Below are positions 45,726 to 54,677 of a stretch of 64,000 nucleotides of DNA, in pieces; position 1 is the first letter of the stretch, and every line of letters starts with the position of its first letter. The stretch comes from Catenulispora sp. MAP5-51. GTDB lineage: Bacteria > Actinomycetota > Actinomycetes > Streptomycetales > Catenulisporaceae. A program made the translations under genes and the position numbers. The stretch lies in the NCBI RefSeq assembly GCF_041261205.1, contig NZ_JBGCCH010000011.1, forward strand, positions 222,489 through 286,488, written 5' to 3'. Under the pieces are notes generated by a model. It was not told the DNA's origin, searched no databases, and was given only the letters and a program-made list of their open reading frames with translations.

Positions 45726-48116
45726 CTAATCCGGCGCCGAGGGCTGCACGAACTGCGACGCCGATTGCGGCAGCCACAGCAGGACGACCGCGGCGAGACC
45801 GTCGAGCAGGAACAGGACACGCCAGAACGCGCCGGAGCCACCGGAGCCCAGCGACGCCGCGACAGCCATGGCGGCCAGGCCGAACGACACGGTCGCCACC
45901 ACCCTGCCGCGCTGCCTTCGGGGGCGCCGCCGCCGACCGTATCGGCATTCGCGGATGGTCCAGATCCATGCGCCCAGCACGATGGCCGCCAGGAGCACGA
46001 TGAAGGGGACTCCCATGACCTGTGTCGACTGGGGATCGTTCTGCGCCTCGTGGAACGCGCGGTAGAGCACGACGTACACCTCGACCACGAACATCGCCGC
46101 TCCCGCGCACATCAGCGCGATGGCCGCGCGCACTGTCGCCGGTATCGCGTCCCACGGGATCCGGTGCGTATCAGGGCCCAGGCTCTGCGTATCAGGACCC
46201 AGGCTCGGCGGCGCGCCCGCCGGCCCGAAGCCGTCGAAGAACGCGGGCGATCCTTTGCGCCACAACAGGATCACCGAGGCCAGGGCGGGAGCGAGGAACC
46301 CGGCGGTCAGGACGCGCGATCCGCCGCCCTGCACCCGGCCCACCGTCAGCAGGACGGTCAGACAGCCGAGGCCGAACAAGACCGTGGCGGCACTCCGCGC
46401 CTTGGTTCCTCCGCGCAGGCAGCGGTACGCGACGCCGGCCCACACCAGCAGCGGCACCACCAGCATGAAGAAGACGATCCCGGTCGGGGAACTCGGCGAC
46501 TGCTCGCCGTTGTGGATGGTGGTGGAAAGTACGAGTCCTGACGGGACGTAGGCGGCCATCGCCACGTACATCAGCTTCACGGACTTCCTGACGGAATCCG
46601 GAAGGACATCAGCGGCCGGACCAGCTGCCTGCGGCCGACCCGCTCCCGCCACCGCCACCGGCACCGGCACCGGCACCACCGGCTCCATCGCCGCCACCGG
46701 CTCGACCGCCGTCGCCGCCGCCACCGGCCGTGGAGCATCCTCGACGCGCGGCATCGCATCCTGCGGCTGCGGCTGCGGCTGTGGAGCCGCCGGCCAACGC
46801 TCCATCGCGTAGTCCATCGCCCGCATGAGCGCGACCGCATACGTCCACTCGTTGCGCTGCCCCGCGCCCCACGCCGACCAGCCCTCGCCCGGGACGTGGA
46901 CCAGCAGATGCGCCGCGCCGGTCGTGTTGAGCTCCCGAACCCCCGCGAACACCTCCCACGTCTGGACGAAGTCGTTGAAGGCCGTCCACCGCTCGGCGAC
47001 CGTCGCCTGCGCCTTGTACTCGCCGACCCCGGGTCGCACGGCCCGGACCGCCCGGTTCACCGCGATCAGGAACGCCGAGCGCGACGAGCGGCGCCCCTCC
47101 GGCGGCACGATCAGGAGCATCGGGTGGTCGGACAGCCGGCACCCCAGCATCTCCAGTTCGAGCCTCACCCCCCGCTGCAGGGCGACCGGCGCGGCCGAGA
47201 CCAGAACCGCCCTGCTCCTCCGGGCTTCGCGCTCGATCTCCACCAGCCACTTCTCGACGCCTACGTCCCGGGGGAGCGTCGGATCGACCGAGAGGAACAG
47301 CTTCTGCGCGCCCAAGGTGGCCAGTCCGAAAGCGTTGGGGTCGTTGCCGGCGACGATCGGGCCGTAGTGCCGGAACCGCCAGGCGAGGACTTCCTCGAAG
47401 GGCAGCCAGCGGCGCAGCGACAGACTGGTGACCAGGCCGCGCCGGCTGCCCCCGCCGGCCCGGATCTCGACGGCGTCGTCCTGGAACGTCCGCAGATACA
47501 GGAAGAAGGGGCGCTGGTCCTGAGCCAGGAGGCGCACCGCGCTCGGAGCACGGTGCCGCAGGCCCTGTTGGTCGAGGCGGCGAACGGCCGATGTGAAACC
47601 GCGCAGGATCAGGTAACCGACCGCCACGGCGACCAACGCGGCCAGTGCGTCCGCCGCCCCGAGCTGGCCGGCGATCACCGAGATCACCGCGACGAACCCG
47701 ACGACGACGAACAGCGGGACCACGTAGACGAGAACCGGGAAGAAGAGAAGCACCGCGATCAGGCGGAGCACCGAGCCGTACAAGGAGTGCAGCTCCCGGA
47801 CCTCGGCGCGGCCGTAGCGCGGCGAGTACATCGGATGCCCGAGTCTGCGGCACAGCGGCGTGAGCGCGAACCCCGCGGCGGCGAACACCACCGCCAGCGT
47901 GTAGTTCGTCTTCTGGCTCGCCGTGAGCGGACCCGGCTGACTCGCTATCAGCCCGAGGAACGCACGATCGACCCCGACGGCCACCAGGATCCGCCGCACC
48001 CACATCACCACGCCCCACCGCCGGGAGCGGTTGCGCAGGACGTCCACCTCGGGACCGATGTCGTGCCAGTTCCCCAAGCCGACCGGAACCTCGTACCGGA
48101 TTTTGCGCTGGAACAT
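45726..48116 (-). CDS. Large polytopic membrane protein with a cytosolic TIR/SLOG-like domain
   Basis: A 796-residue protein. Hydrophobic helices lie at about 65-85 and 115-175. A cytosolic domain at about 190-400 starts with RPFFLYLRTFQDD and contains LPFEEVLAWRFRHYGPIVAG and HPMLLIVPPEGRRSS. A Pro/Ala/Val-rich linker runs at about 475-525 (QPQPQPQ and PVPVPVPV runs). About six further hydrophobic segments reach the C-terminus. The FLYLRxFxDD domain is a recurring motif I know from uncharacterised membrane proteins and looks TIR- or SLOG-like; this is similarity by eye. The ATG at 48116 follows the upstream gene's stop by 10 bp. Confidence 0.75.
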   Translation of the reverse strand: MFQRKIRYEVPVGLGNWHDIGPEVDVLRNRSRRWGVVMWVRRILVAVGVDRAFLGLIASQPGPLTASQKTNYTLAVVFAAAGFALTPLCRRLGHPMYSPRYGRAEVRELHSLYGSVLRLIAVLLFFPVLVYVVPLFVVVGFVAVISVIAGQLGAADALAALVAVAVGYLILRGFTSAVRRLDQQGLRHRAPSAVRLLAQDQRPFFLYLRTFQDDAVEIRAGGGSRRGLVTSLSLRRWLPFEEVLAWRFRHYGPIVAGNDPNAFGLATLGAQKLFLSVDPTLPRDVGVEKWLVEIEREARRSRAVLVSAAPVALQRGVRLELEMLGCRLSDHPMLLIVPPEGRRSSRSAFLIAVNRAVRAVRPGVGEYKAQATVAERWTAFNDFVQTWEVFAGVRELNTTGAAHLLVHVPGEGWSAWGAGQRNEWTYAVALMRAMDYAMERWPAAPQPQPQPQDAMPRVEDAPRPVAAATAVEPVAAMEPVVPVPVPVAVAGAGRPQAAGPAADVLPDSVRKSVKLMYVAMAAYVPSGLVLSTTIHNGEQSPSSPTGIVFFMLVVPLLVWAGVAYRCLRGGTKARSAATVLFGLGCLTVLLTVGRVQGGGSRVLTAGFLAPALASVILLWRKGSPAFFDGFGPAGAPPSLGPDTQSLGPDTHRIPWDAIPATVRAAIALMCAGAAMFVVEVYVVLYRAFHEAQNDPQSTQVMGVPFIVLLAAIVLGAWIWTIRECRYGRRRRPRRQRGRVVATVSFGLAAMAVAASLGSGGSGAFWRVLFLLDGLAAVVLLWLPQSASQFVQPSAPD

Positions 48117-48126
48117 TCGAGCGGGC

Positions 48127-48687
48127 CTAGTGCCGGGTAGCCGCGACGACGACAAACGCGACTACGTAGAGCGTGGCGAACACGACCGGAACAGCCTGCT
48201 CCAACTTACTCAGCGGCCAGTACAAAGACTTGTCCTTCCCTTCCCCCAGAACGGCCCACTCGGCGCGCACGTACGGCGAAGCCGGCAGCCTGGTCTCCAA
48301 CTCCGCTATGACCATGAACTTGGCCGAGTTCAGCTGCCGATAAGAAGTGATCAAAAAGAACCACGTGCCGGACAAGGTGAGCAGCACCAGGAGCGGGAAC
48401 ACCAGCAGCCACGCCGACTCCCTCTTCAGCCCCCACACGAACGCCACCCCGGTGGCGATCGCGGTGTTCAGGCTGAGGAAGAACGCGTTCATGGTCGCCC
48501 GCCGCGCGCTGACCCGGTCGGCCATCTCGATATACACCTTGTACTGCTCAAGAAGCGCGTCGAGATACAGATTCCGGCCGCCGCCGTACGAGTTCTCATC
48601 AACCCCCTGGGACCACACGACATCACTGATCTTGAAGCCGCCGGGAATGCTCGCAGCGGCTTTGTTGCGCGGCGGGATAATCGACAC
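48127..48687 (-). CDS. RipA/SLATT-like two-helix membrane protein
   Basis: A 186-residue protein. An amphipathic helix (LYLDALLEQYKVYIEMADRV, SARR) precedes two transmembrane helices (AFFLSLNTAIATGVAFVWGL and LLVFPLLVLLTLSGTWFFLI). The hallmark SYRQLNSAKFMVIAELETRL, the PYVRAEWAVLGEGKD stretch and a final hydrophobic segment follow. This matches RipA-family octameric membrane proteins and the 2TM (SLATT) effectors tied to SLOG/SMODS systems. The GTG at 48687 is chosen; a TTG at 48723 is the alternative. It lies upstream of the large membrane-protein gene, with which it is probably co-transcribed. Confidence 0.75.
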   Translation of the reverse strand: MSIIPPRNKAAASIPGGFKISDVVWSQGVDENSYGGGRNLYLDALLEQYKVYIEMADRVSARRATMNAFFLSLNTAIATGVAFVWGLKRESAWLLVFPLLVLLTLSGTWFFLITSYRQLNSAKFMVIAELETRLPASPYVRAEWAVLGEGKDKSLYWPLSKLEQAVPVVFATLYVVAFVVVAATRH

Positions 48688-48855
48688 GGAATCAGTATCC
48701 TGGTACCGCCGAGCCGGGAACAAGATTCAAGCCTTTGTTCCGGACTTCCCGCCGGGGACTGTGCGATCGCTGTGCGCGGATTGTGAAGCCGCGCGACGAC
48801 ACTACGGCCTGTGACAGCCGTCGCGTCACGTCCCCGACGAATACGAGGCTTGAGA

Positions 48856-50088
48856 ATGTCCGAACCACTCCCGGGCGGTCGCGGTCCCATCCCCAACGGT
48901 CGCGGTCCCAGTCGGCGCTCGCTGCTCAAGGCCGGCACCGGACTGAGCGTGGGCGCCGGGCTCGGTCTCGGCGCCGGGCTGGCCGGTGCCGCACCGGCCT
49001 CGGCCGCCAACGGCGTCGGCCAGACCGGGGCGCCGTTGTGCCAGAACGGCGCCGACTCGGCCAGCCAGCAGGGCCTGGGGTGCGGTGATCTGGGCATCCC
49101 GTACTACCGGCCGCACGACAACACCTGGGGATACGTCTTCGGTGACTCCTACCGCGGGCCCACTCAGGGCGGTCCCAACACCTACATCGGTTCGCCGGTG
49201 ATGCTGAACCAGGCGAACTTCGACGCCAGCGGGGCCTCCCCGATCTCGTTCACGTGGGCGATGCCGACGTACGGACAGGCCGGGCAGCTCTTCGACTACG
49301 CGCACGGCCAGAACAACGGCCTCGGCGATGTCGAGCAGTCCCGCATCCCCAACGACTGCATAGAGTTCGGCGGCCGCACCTACATCCAGTACACGTCCGT
49401 CTTCACCTGGGGCCCGCCGGCCGGCTGGGACGGCTCGGTGTGCTCCGGCGTCGCCTACTCCGACGACTACGGCGTCACCTGGACCGACTTCGGCTACCAC
49501 TGGCCCGGCGACCGGACCGGCGGGAACGAGTCGCTGTACGGGATGTGGTCGTTCGGCGGCATCGACGCCGACGGCTACCTGTACGTGTACTCCAAGCGCT
49601 GGAACGGCGGCCACAACAACAGCGCGGACCAGGGCCTGATCCAGCTGTTCCGGTTCACCCAGGAGGACTTCCACAACGGGGCCTGGGGCAACCAGCAGAA
49701 CTGGGCCCAGGTCGACGGCTCCTGGACCTGGACGAACCAGGCCCTGCCCACGCCGTTGTTCGCGGCGGGCAACAACCTCGGCGAGTTCTCCGTCAAGAAC
49801 ATCAACGGCACGTACTGCATGAGCTACTTCGACGTCGACGACTACTCGATCTGCACCCGCACCTCGCCGCGGCCCGAAGGCGGCTGGTCGGCCCCGCAGG
49901 TGCAGATCGTCGGCGACTACCGCTATCCCAGCCACTGGGGCAAGCCGCAGCTGTCGAACCTGTACGGCGGCTACATCCATCCCGGCAGCGCGAGCGCCAA
50001 CTCGCTGACGCTCATCGTCTCGCAGTGGCCCGGCAACAACGCGCCGCAGCCCTACCGGGTGCTGCAGTACGACGGCATCAACCCGTGA
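48856..50088 (+). CDS. Tat-exported DUF4185 beta-propeller protein
   Basis: A 410-residue secreted protein. The twin-arginine signal PSRRSLLKAG is followed by a Gly/Ala-rich hydrophobic stretch and cleavage near ASA-AN (about residue 53). The mature part is a DUF4185-type propeller: GYVFGDSYRG, SPVMLNQANFD, SVCSGVAYSDDYGVTWTDFG, ADQGLIQLFRFTQED, ending with TLIVSQWPGNNAPQ and YRVLQYDG. Function unknown; sugar binding or glycosidase-like activity is possible. The ATG at 48856 has GAGG 7 bp upstream and is preferred over a GTG at 48811. Confidence 0.85.
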   Translation: MSEPLPGGRGPIPNGRGPSRRSLLKAGTGLSVGAGLGLGAGLAGAAPASAANGVGQTGAPLCQNGADSASQQGLGCGDLGIPYYRPHDNTWGYVFGDSYRGPTQGGPNTYIGSPVMLNQANFDASGASPISFTWAMPTYGQAGQLFDYAHGQNNGLGDVEQSRIPNDCIEFGGRTYIQYTSVFTWGPPAGWDGSVCSGVAYSDDYGVTWTDFGYHWPGDRTGGNESLYGMWSFGGIDADGYLYVYSKRWNGGHNNSADQGLIQLFRFTQEDFHNGAWGNQQNWAQVDGSWTWTNQALPTPLFAAGNNLGEFSVKNINGTYCMSYFDVDDYSICTRTSPRPEGGWSAPQVQIVGDYRYPSHWGKPQLSNLYGGYIHPGSASANSLTLIVSQWPGNNAPQPYRVLQYDGINP

Positions 50089-50273
50089 CCACGAGCAGGT
50101 GCTGATCGCGAACAAAGAGGAGAGGAATCAGGTCTGAGCCGTCGTTCCGGGTGTGGCCGGGACGGCGGCTCAAGCGCTCGGAGTCCATCTCGTCGCGCAG
50201 GTCCAAGGTGGCGGCCAGCAGCTCCTGGGCCCGGCCTCGCCTATCGTGGTCGCACACAGCCGAGGGAGCCGCC

Positions 50274-50726
50274 ATGACTACGCACACTGATTCCCTGTCC
50301 GACCGCCTCGCGATCACCGACACCGTGATCGCCTACGCGACGGCGATCGACACCCGCGACTGGCCGATGTTCGAGGCCTTGTTCACCCCCGACGCGGTCT
50401 GGGAGTACCGCGCCGGGGACGAGCGCCACACCGGACCCGGCCGCATCGCCGACCGCGTCCGGCCGACCGTCGAGCACCTCGACGCCACCCAACACCTGCT
50501 GACCAACCACGTGGTCGCCATCGACGGCGACACCGCCAAGCACACCTGCTACTACCTGGCGCAGCACCTGCGCGCCGGCAAGCGCTTCCTGGCCGCAGGG
50601 CGGTACGACGACGAGCTGCGCCGCGTGGACGGCCGGTGGCTCATCGCGGCGCGGGCGCTGATCAGCACGTGGGCCGAGGGAGATCCGGGCATCCTGCGGC
50701 CCGGCGGGGAGGATGCGGGCGAGTGA
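50274..50726 (+). CDS. SnoaL-like (NTF2-fold) protein
   Basis: A 150-residue protein with the SnoaL-like pattern: DRLAITDTVIAYATAIDTRD WPMFEALFTPDA at the start, LTNHVVAIDGDTAKHTCYYL in the middle and ELRRVDGRWLIAARAL near the end. Family members are cyclases, isomerases or dehydratases of aromatic or steroid-like substrates; the active-site Asp/His pair cannot be fixed by eye. The ATG at 50274 has GAGGGAG upstream. It converges with the SARP gene across an 18-bp gap. Confidence 0.82.
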   Translation: MTTHTDSLSDRLAITDTVIAYATAIDTRDWPMFEALFTPDAVWEYRAGDERHTGPGRIADRVRPTVEHLDATQHLLTNHVVAIDGDTAKHTCYYLAQHLRAGKRFLAAGRYDDELRRVDGRWLIAARALISTWAEGDPGILRPGGEDAGE

Positions 50727-50744
50727 GTGCCGGTGCGGCGGGTG

Positions 50745-53708
50745 TCAGAGGCCTTCGGCGGTCTCCTCCAGCACCCGCCGCACCGCGGCCGCCTCCCGCG
50801 TGTCCGGACGAAGCACCGGCAGCGCCCGGCGCCAGGCGTCGGTCGCGGCGGCCAGATCCCCGAGGCGCTGGTGGACGAATCCCACGTCGGCGAGGAACAC
50901 CGCGACAGCGTTGGGGTCCCCCAGCACGTCGAAGAGCTCCATCGCCTCCTCGAACCTCTCCAGCGCCTCGTGGGGCCGGCCCGCGCGCAGGAACGCCCGT
51001 CCCAGCTCCGCCAGTGCGTACGCCTCGCCCTCGCGGAAGCCGTGGGCGCGGGTGAAGGCCAGGCAGTCGTACTGCTCGGAGATGGCCCGCTCGTGGTTGC
51101 CGAGTGCGGAGTGGGCCGCGGCGAGGTGGTGGCGGGCCACGGTGGCGTTCTCCGACTCGCCGAGCTCCCCGCTCAGCGCCAGGGCCCGTTCGAGCGGGGC
51201 CAGGGCGAAGGCGGGCTCGTCGGCCAGGCGCAAGCACTTGCCGATGTTCACCAGCGCGACGCATTCGCCCAGGCGGTTGCCGAGCCTGCCGAACAGGGAC
51301 GCGGCGGCCTTGTGGTGGGCCACCGCCGGGCCGTAGTGGCCGCGCTGGAAGGCCAGCAGGCCGCGGCGGTTCAGGGCACGGGCCAGCTCCAGGGAGTCGC
51401 CGAGGCCGGCGGCGAGGTCGACGGCCGCCGACAGATACGCGTCGGACTCGTCGAACCTGCCGGTCAGCTGCGCCAGCAGGCCCCCGCTTTGCCGGCCGAC
51501 CAGTTCGGCCGAGGTGTCGCCGGCGAGGACCGAGCCCTCGATCACCGCGGCCGCCGCGTCGCGCCACAGCTGCCAGTGCCCGCGCGAGCGCAGGTACCAC
51601 TGGACGCGGTGCAGCAGCTGCGCGGCCAGGCCGACCGCGTCGGCCGGACCCGATCCGGCCTGGACGATCAGGCCGCCGATCGTGCGGAACTCCTCGTCCA
51701 GCCACGCCAGCGCCTCCTCGGCGCCGGTGAACCGGAGCTGGGCCGGGGCCTGGTCGAGGTAGCCGGGCCGGGCCGCGACGGCGGCCTGGGCCAGCAGGTC
51801 CGCGTAGGCGGCCAGGGTGCGGCGGGCACACGCCGCCAGCGTCTCGGCGGACTCGCTCGCGGACGCCGCCTCCAGCGCGAAGACCCGGGTCAGGTCGTGG
51901 TACCGATAGCGGTCGGGCCCCGCCGGTTCCAGCAGGAAGACGTCCACCAGGCTTTCCAGCACGGACTCAGCGGTCTGCGACGGCACGTCCAGGTGCACCG
52001 CCGCCTGCCAGACCGACAGCGCCTCGATGTTCGGCACGGCCAGCAGCCGGAAGGCCCGCGCCTGCTCGCGCGTCAGGTTCTGGTAGCTCAGATCCAGGGT
52101 CGCGCGCACCTGGAGGTCGTCGGTCTGCAACTCGTCCAGGCGCCGCGAGGTGTCCTTCAGCCGCGCCAGCAACGACTCCAGCCGCCAGTTCCGCCGCACC
52201 GCCAGCCGCGAGCCGGCGATGCGGATCGCCAGCGGCAGCCGGCCGCAGAGCTCGACGATCCGGGACGCCGCGGCCGGTTCGGACTCCGGACGGTCGTCAC
52301 CGACGACCTTGCCGAACAGGCTCGCGCCGTCCTGCGGGGACAGCGAGCCCAGCTCCAGACGCGCGCAGTCCTCCAGCCCGGGAAGACGGCTGCGGCTGGT
52401 GACGACCACGCAACAACCCGGCTCGGCCGGAAGCAGAGGGCGGATCTGCCGGACGTCGCCGGCGTCGTCCAGCAGCACCAGCACCCGCCGGCCGGCGAGC
52501 AGGGTGCGGTAGGCGGCCGAGCGTCCCGGCACCTCGTCCGGCAGAGCCGCGTCGGGACCGGCCAGGCTGCGGATGAACTCGGCGAGCGCCGTGCCGGGCT
52601 CGACCGGATGCCGGTCGGCGCCGCGCATGTTCATGTAGAGCTGGCCGTCGGGGAAGCGCTCGCGCAGGGCGTGAGCGGCCTGGACGGCGAGCGCTGATTT
52701 GCCGGTGCCGCCGGCTCCGGCGATGACGCAGACGCCCGGTCCCACGGCCGCGTCCCGCGAGTCGCCCTCCAGCAGGGCTTTGATGCGCTCCAGTTCGTCG
52801 TCGCGGCCGGTGAAGTCGCGGACGCCGCGCGGCAGCTGCGCGGGCGGTGCCGGGAGGGGAGGCGCGGCGGGGACGGCGGCCGCGGTGCGGGCGGCTGTCT
52901 CGGCCGTCCGGGCCTCGGATGCCGCCGCCACCGCCGCGGCCGGAACCAAGCCCTCATCGGGAGAGACGTTCAACGCCGGATCGGCATTGAGGATCCGGCC
53001 GTGAAGAACCTGCAGATCCCGGCCGGGCTCGATCCCCAGTTCCTCGGCCAGCACGTGCCGCGCGGCCCGGAACGCGGCCAGCGCGTCGGCACGCCGGTTC
53101 GCGCGATAGAGAGCCAGCATCAGGAAGGCGTGCGCACGCTCCAGAAGCGGTTGCCGGACAACGAGATCGCGCAGTTCGGGCACGAGCGTCTCGTGCCGCC
53201 CCAGATACAGGTCCGCGTGGATCCGCGCCAGCAGCGCGTCCAACCGGAGCTCGGCGAGCCGGTCGATCTCGCCGCTCAACGCGGCGGACTGGATGCCCTG
53301 TAGGGGCTGCCCCCGCCACACGTCCAGCGCGGCGCACAAGAGGTCCGCGGTCCCCTGCCAGTCCCCCTGCGCATCCCTGGCCTTGGCCGCTTCGGTCAAA
53401 GCGGTGAACCGGTGCAGGTCCAACTCCCCCTCGCGCACCACGAACCGGTACCCGCGGGCCTCGGTCCGCAGCCGGACGGCCGCCTCGCCGAGCGAGTGTC
53501 GCAGCCTCATGACATACGTGTGCAGCGTCTTGTGCGCGCCCCGCGGCGCGGCGTCGGCCCACAGGTGCTCGGCGATGCGGTCGACCGAGACGACGCGATT
53601 CGCCTCCAGGAGCATCGTCGCCAGGATCACTTGTTGTTTGGGCGCGGCGATCCGTTTCTCGACCGAGCCGTCGTGGGCCGAAAGCGGGCCCAGTACCCCG
53701 AAACTCAT
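50745..53708 (-). CDS. AfsR/SARP-type regulator with NB-ARC and TPR domains
   Basis: A 987-residue regulator. Residues 1 to about 90 form an OmpR-type winged helix (FGVLGPLSAHDG, KTLHTYVMRLRHSLGE, GYRFVV). About 95-240 is the bacterial activator domain (LAEELGIEPGRDLQVLH). An NB-ARC-like ATPase follows (CVIAGAGGTGKSALAVQAAH, Lys337; RRVLVLLDDAGD). TPR repeats run from about residue 620 to the end. SARPs activate secondary-metabolite operons by binding heptameric direct repeats; the NB-ARC/TPR part is autoregulatory. It is divergent from the Cys-rich peptide operon, across a 123-bp region with heptamer-like repeats, so it is its likely regulator. The ATG at 53708 is preferred. Confidence 0.94.
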   Translation of the reverse strand: MSFGVLGPLSAHDGSVEKRIAAPKQQVILATMLLEANRVVSVDRIAEHLWADAAPRGAHKTLHTYVMRLRHSLGEAAVRLRTEARGYRFVVREGELDLHRFTALTEAAKARDAQGDWQGTADLLCAALDVWRGQPLQGIQSAALSGEIDRLAELRLDALLARIHADLYLGRHETLVPELRDLVVRQPLLERAHAFLMLALYRANRRADALAAFRAARHVLAEELGIEPGRDLQVLHGRILNADPALNVSPDEGLVPAAAVAAASEARTAETAARTAAAVPAAPPLPAPPAQLPRGVRDFTGRDDELERIKALLEGDSRDAAVGPGVCVIAGAGGTGKSALAVQAAHALRERFPDGQLYMNMRGADRHPVEPGTALAEFIRSLAGPDAALPDEVPGRSAAYRTLLAGRRVLVLLDDAGDVRQIRPLLPAEPGCCVVVTSRSRLPGLEDCARLELGSLSPQDGASLFGKVVGDDRPESEPAAASRIVELCGRLPLAIRIAGSRLAVRRNWRLESLLARLKDTSRRLDELQTDDLQVRATLDLSYQNLTREQARAFRLLAVPNIEALSVWQAAVHLDVPSQTAESVLESLVDVFLLEPAGPDRYRYHDLTRVFALEAASASESAETLAACARRTLAAYADLLAQAAVAARPGYLDQAPAQLRFTGAEEALAWLDEEFRTIGGLIVQAGSGPADAVGLAAQLLHRVQWYLRSRGHWQLWRDAAAAVIEGSVLAGDTSAELVGRQSGGLLAQLTGRFDESDAYLSAAVDLAAGLGDSLELARALNRRGLLAFQRGHYGPAVAHHKAAASLFGRLGNRLGECVALVNIGKCLRLADEPAFALAPLERALALSGELGESENATVARHHLAAAHSALGNHERAISEQYDCLAFTRAHGFREGEAYALAELGRAFLRAGRPHEALERFEEAMELFDVLGDPNAVAVFLADVGFVHQRLGDLAAATDAWRRALPVLRPDTREAAAVRRVLEETAEGL

Positions 53709-53733
53709 GGACAAGTCTGCGCTCCCTTGCGCG

Positions 53734-53751
53734 TCACCGGAACGTGACCGG
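53734..53751. promoter_or_regulatory. Candidate SARP-binding heptamer pair
   Basis: TCACCGG (53734-53740) and TGACCGG (53745-53751) are direct heptamers with an 11-bp period, the spacing known for SARP sites. The core can also be read as the inverted repeat GTCAC-N6-GTGAC. It lies between the SARP gene and the peptide operon, 80-100 bp upstream of the precursor ATG. Confidence 0.5.
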
Positions 53752-53831
53752 ATTGCTAGCCCTCTGAGTCAACATCCAAATACGGGCGAACGCTCGGGAA
53801 ATTCACGGTTGTTCGGAGACAGGGGATCGCC

Positions 53832-54038
53832 ATGAAGAAGATCATCAACCGCCTGAGTGACAAGGCGCTGTCCACGCTGCTGCGCGAGGAGACGGCCGGC
53901 GCGTGCGTGCCGGAGCACGGCCAGACCTGCGTCCTCGGGAGCTGCGGCTCCAACGGCTGGTGGTACCAGTGCGTGACCACCTACTCCTGCAACGGGGCCT
54001 GCAGCTGCACCCAGACCCGGACCCAGAACCGCTGCTAG
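53832..54038 (+). CDS. Cys-rich precursor peptide (putative RiPP or disulfide-rich peptide)
   Basis: A 68-residue peptide in two parts. A 24-residue charged, helical leader (MKKIINRLSDKALSTLLREE, TAGA) has no hydrophobic core, so it is not a Sec signal. The 44-residue core holds eight cysteines at 25, 33, 38, 47, 53, 57, 59 and 68, with an aromatic patch GWWYQC and a TQTRTQNRC end. Eight cysteines suggest four disulfides or other Cys-based modification. It is the first gene of an operon encoding MauE-like, MauD-like, ABC and S26-peptidase proteins, so maturation and export by these is inferred. AGGGGAT precedes the ATG. No homologue is known to me. Confidence 0.78.
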   Translation: MKKIINRLSDKALSTLLREETAGACVPEHGQTCVLGSCGSNGWWYQCVTTYSCNGACSCTQTRTQNRC

Positions 54039-54110
54039 CCGATGCCCGACCGGCGGCGGTGTCGCGCAAGCGGCCCGCCGCCCCGATTCCCGAAAGGGGT
54101 GCCGAAACCC

Positions 54111-54644
54111 ATGACGTTCCTGGTCGTCTTCGCGCGGACCCTGCTCGGGGTCGTCTTCGCTCTGGCCCTGGCCGGCAAGCTGCGCAACCGCCGGTCGTTC
54201 ACCCAGTTCGCCGCCTCCCTGCACGAGATCGGCTGGCTGCCCGGTCCGGCGCGCGCCGCGGCCCCCTTCGCGGTGGTCGCCGTCGAGGGAGTCAGCGTCC
54301 TGCTTCTGGCCGTGCCGGCGACGGTCCCGGCCGGCTTCGTCCTGGCGCTCCTGACGCTGGCGGCGTTCACCGCCTCCGTCGGCTGGTCGCTCCGTCAGGG
54401 CCAGACCGTGCGCTGCCAGTGCTTCGGGACCGACAGCGGTCCGATGGGAGCCTCGCAGGTGGCGCGGAACTGTGTCCTGCTGGCCGTCGCGGCGGCCGGC
54501 CTGCTCGCCTGCCTCGCCGGCCCGTCCTCGGCCGCCCCGGCGGGCATCGCGGTGGCCGCGGCCGGCGGGGCTGTGTCGGCGGTCCTGGTCGTCCGCTGGG
54601 ACGACCTGCGTTTCGTGTTCTCCCCCTCGACGGCCGGCCGCTGA
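54111..54644 (+). CDS. MauE/DoxX-family redox membrane protein
   Basis: A 177-residue polytopic membrane protein with about five hydrophobic helices. The family-typical start is FARTLLGVVFALALAGKLRN, followed by FAASLHEIGWLP and the cysteine motif RCQCFG (about residues 101-106) before the third helix pair. MauE-family proteins take part, with MauD, in disulfide formation in the methylamine-dehydrogenase small subunit. Here it probably serves the Cys-rich peptide gene just upstream. The ATG at 54111 follows GAAAGGGG. An upstream in-frame extension is unlikely because it is Pro/Arg-rich. Confidence 0.88.
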   Translation: MTFLVVFARTLLGVVFALALAGKLRNRRSFTQFAASLHEIGWLPGPARAAAPFAVVAVEGVSVLLLAVPATVPAGFVLALLTLAAFTASVGWSLRQGQTVRCQCFGTDSGPMGASQVARNCVLLAVAAAGLLACLAGPSSAAPAGIAVAAAGGAVSAVLVVRWDDLRFVFSPSTAGR

Positions 54645-54677
54645 GCCGGAACCGTCCGCGTCCCTAAGGAAGCCCTC

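Noticed and set aside
50078..50323. Minus-strand ORF with a helix-like stretch (RAQELLAATLDLRDEMDSER) before the SnoaL-like gene
   Set aside because: It overlaps the SnoaL-like gene start and the DUF4185 gene end and has no ribosome-binding site; at most a decayed remnant.
53832..54038. Cys-rich peptide considered as a metallothionein or zinc-ribbon protein
   Set aside because: Cysteines are not in repeated CxC/CxxC metal patterns, and the operon encodes disulfide and export functions rather than metal handling.
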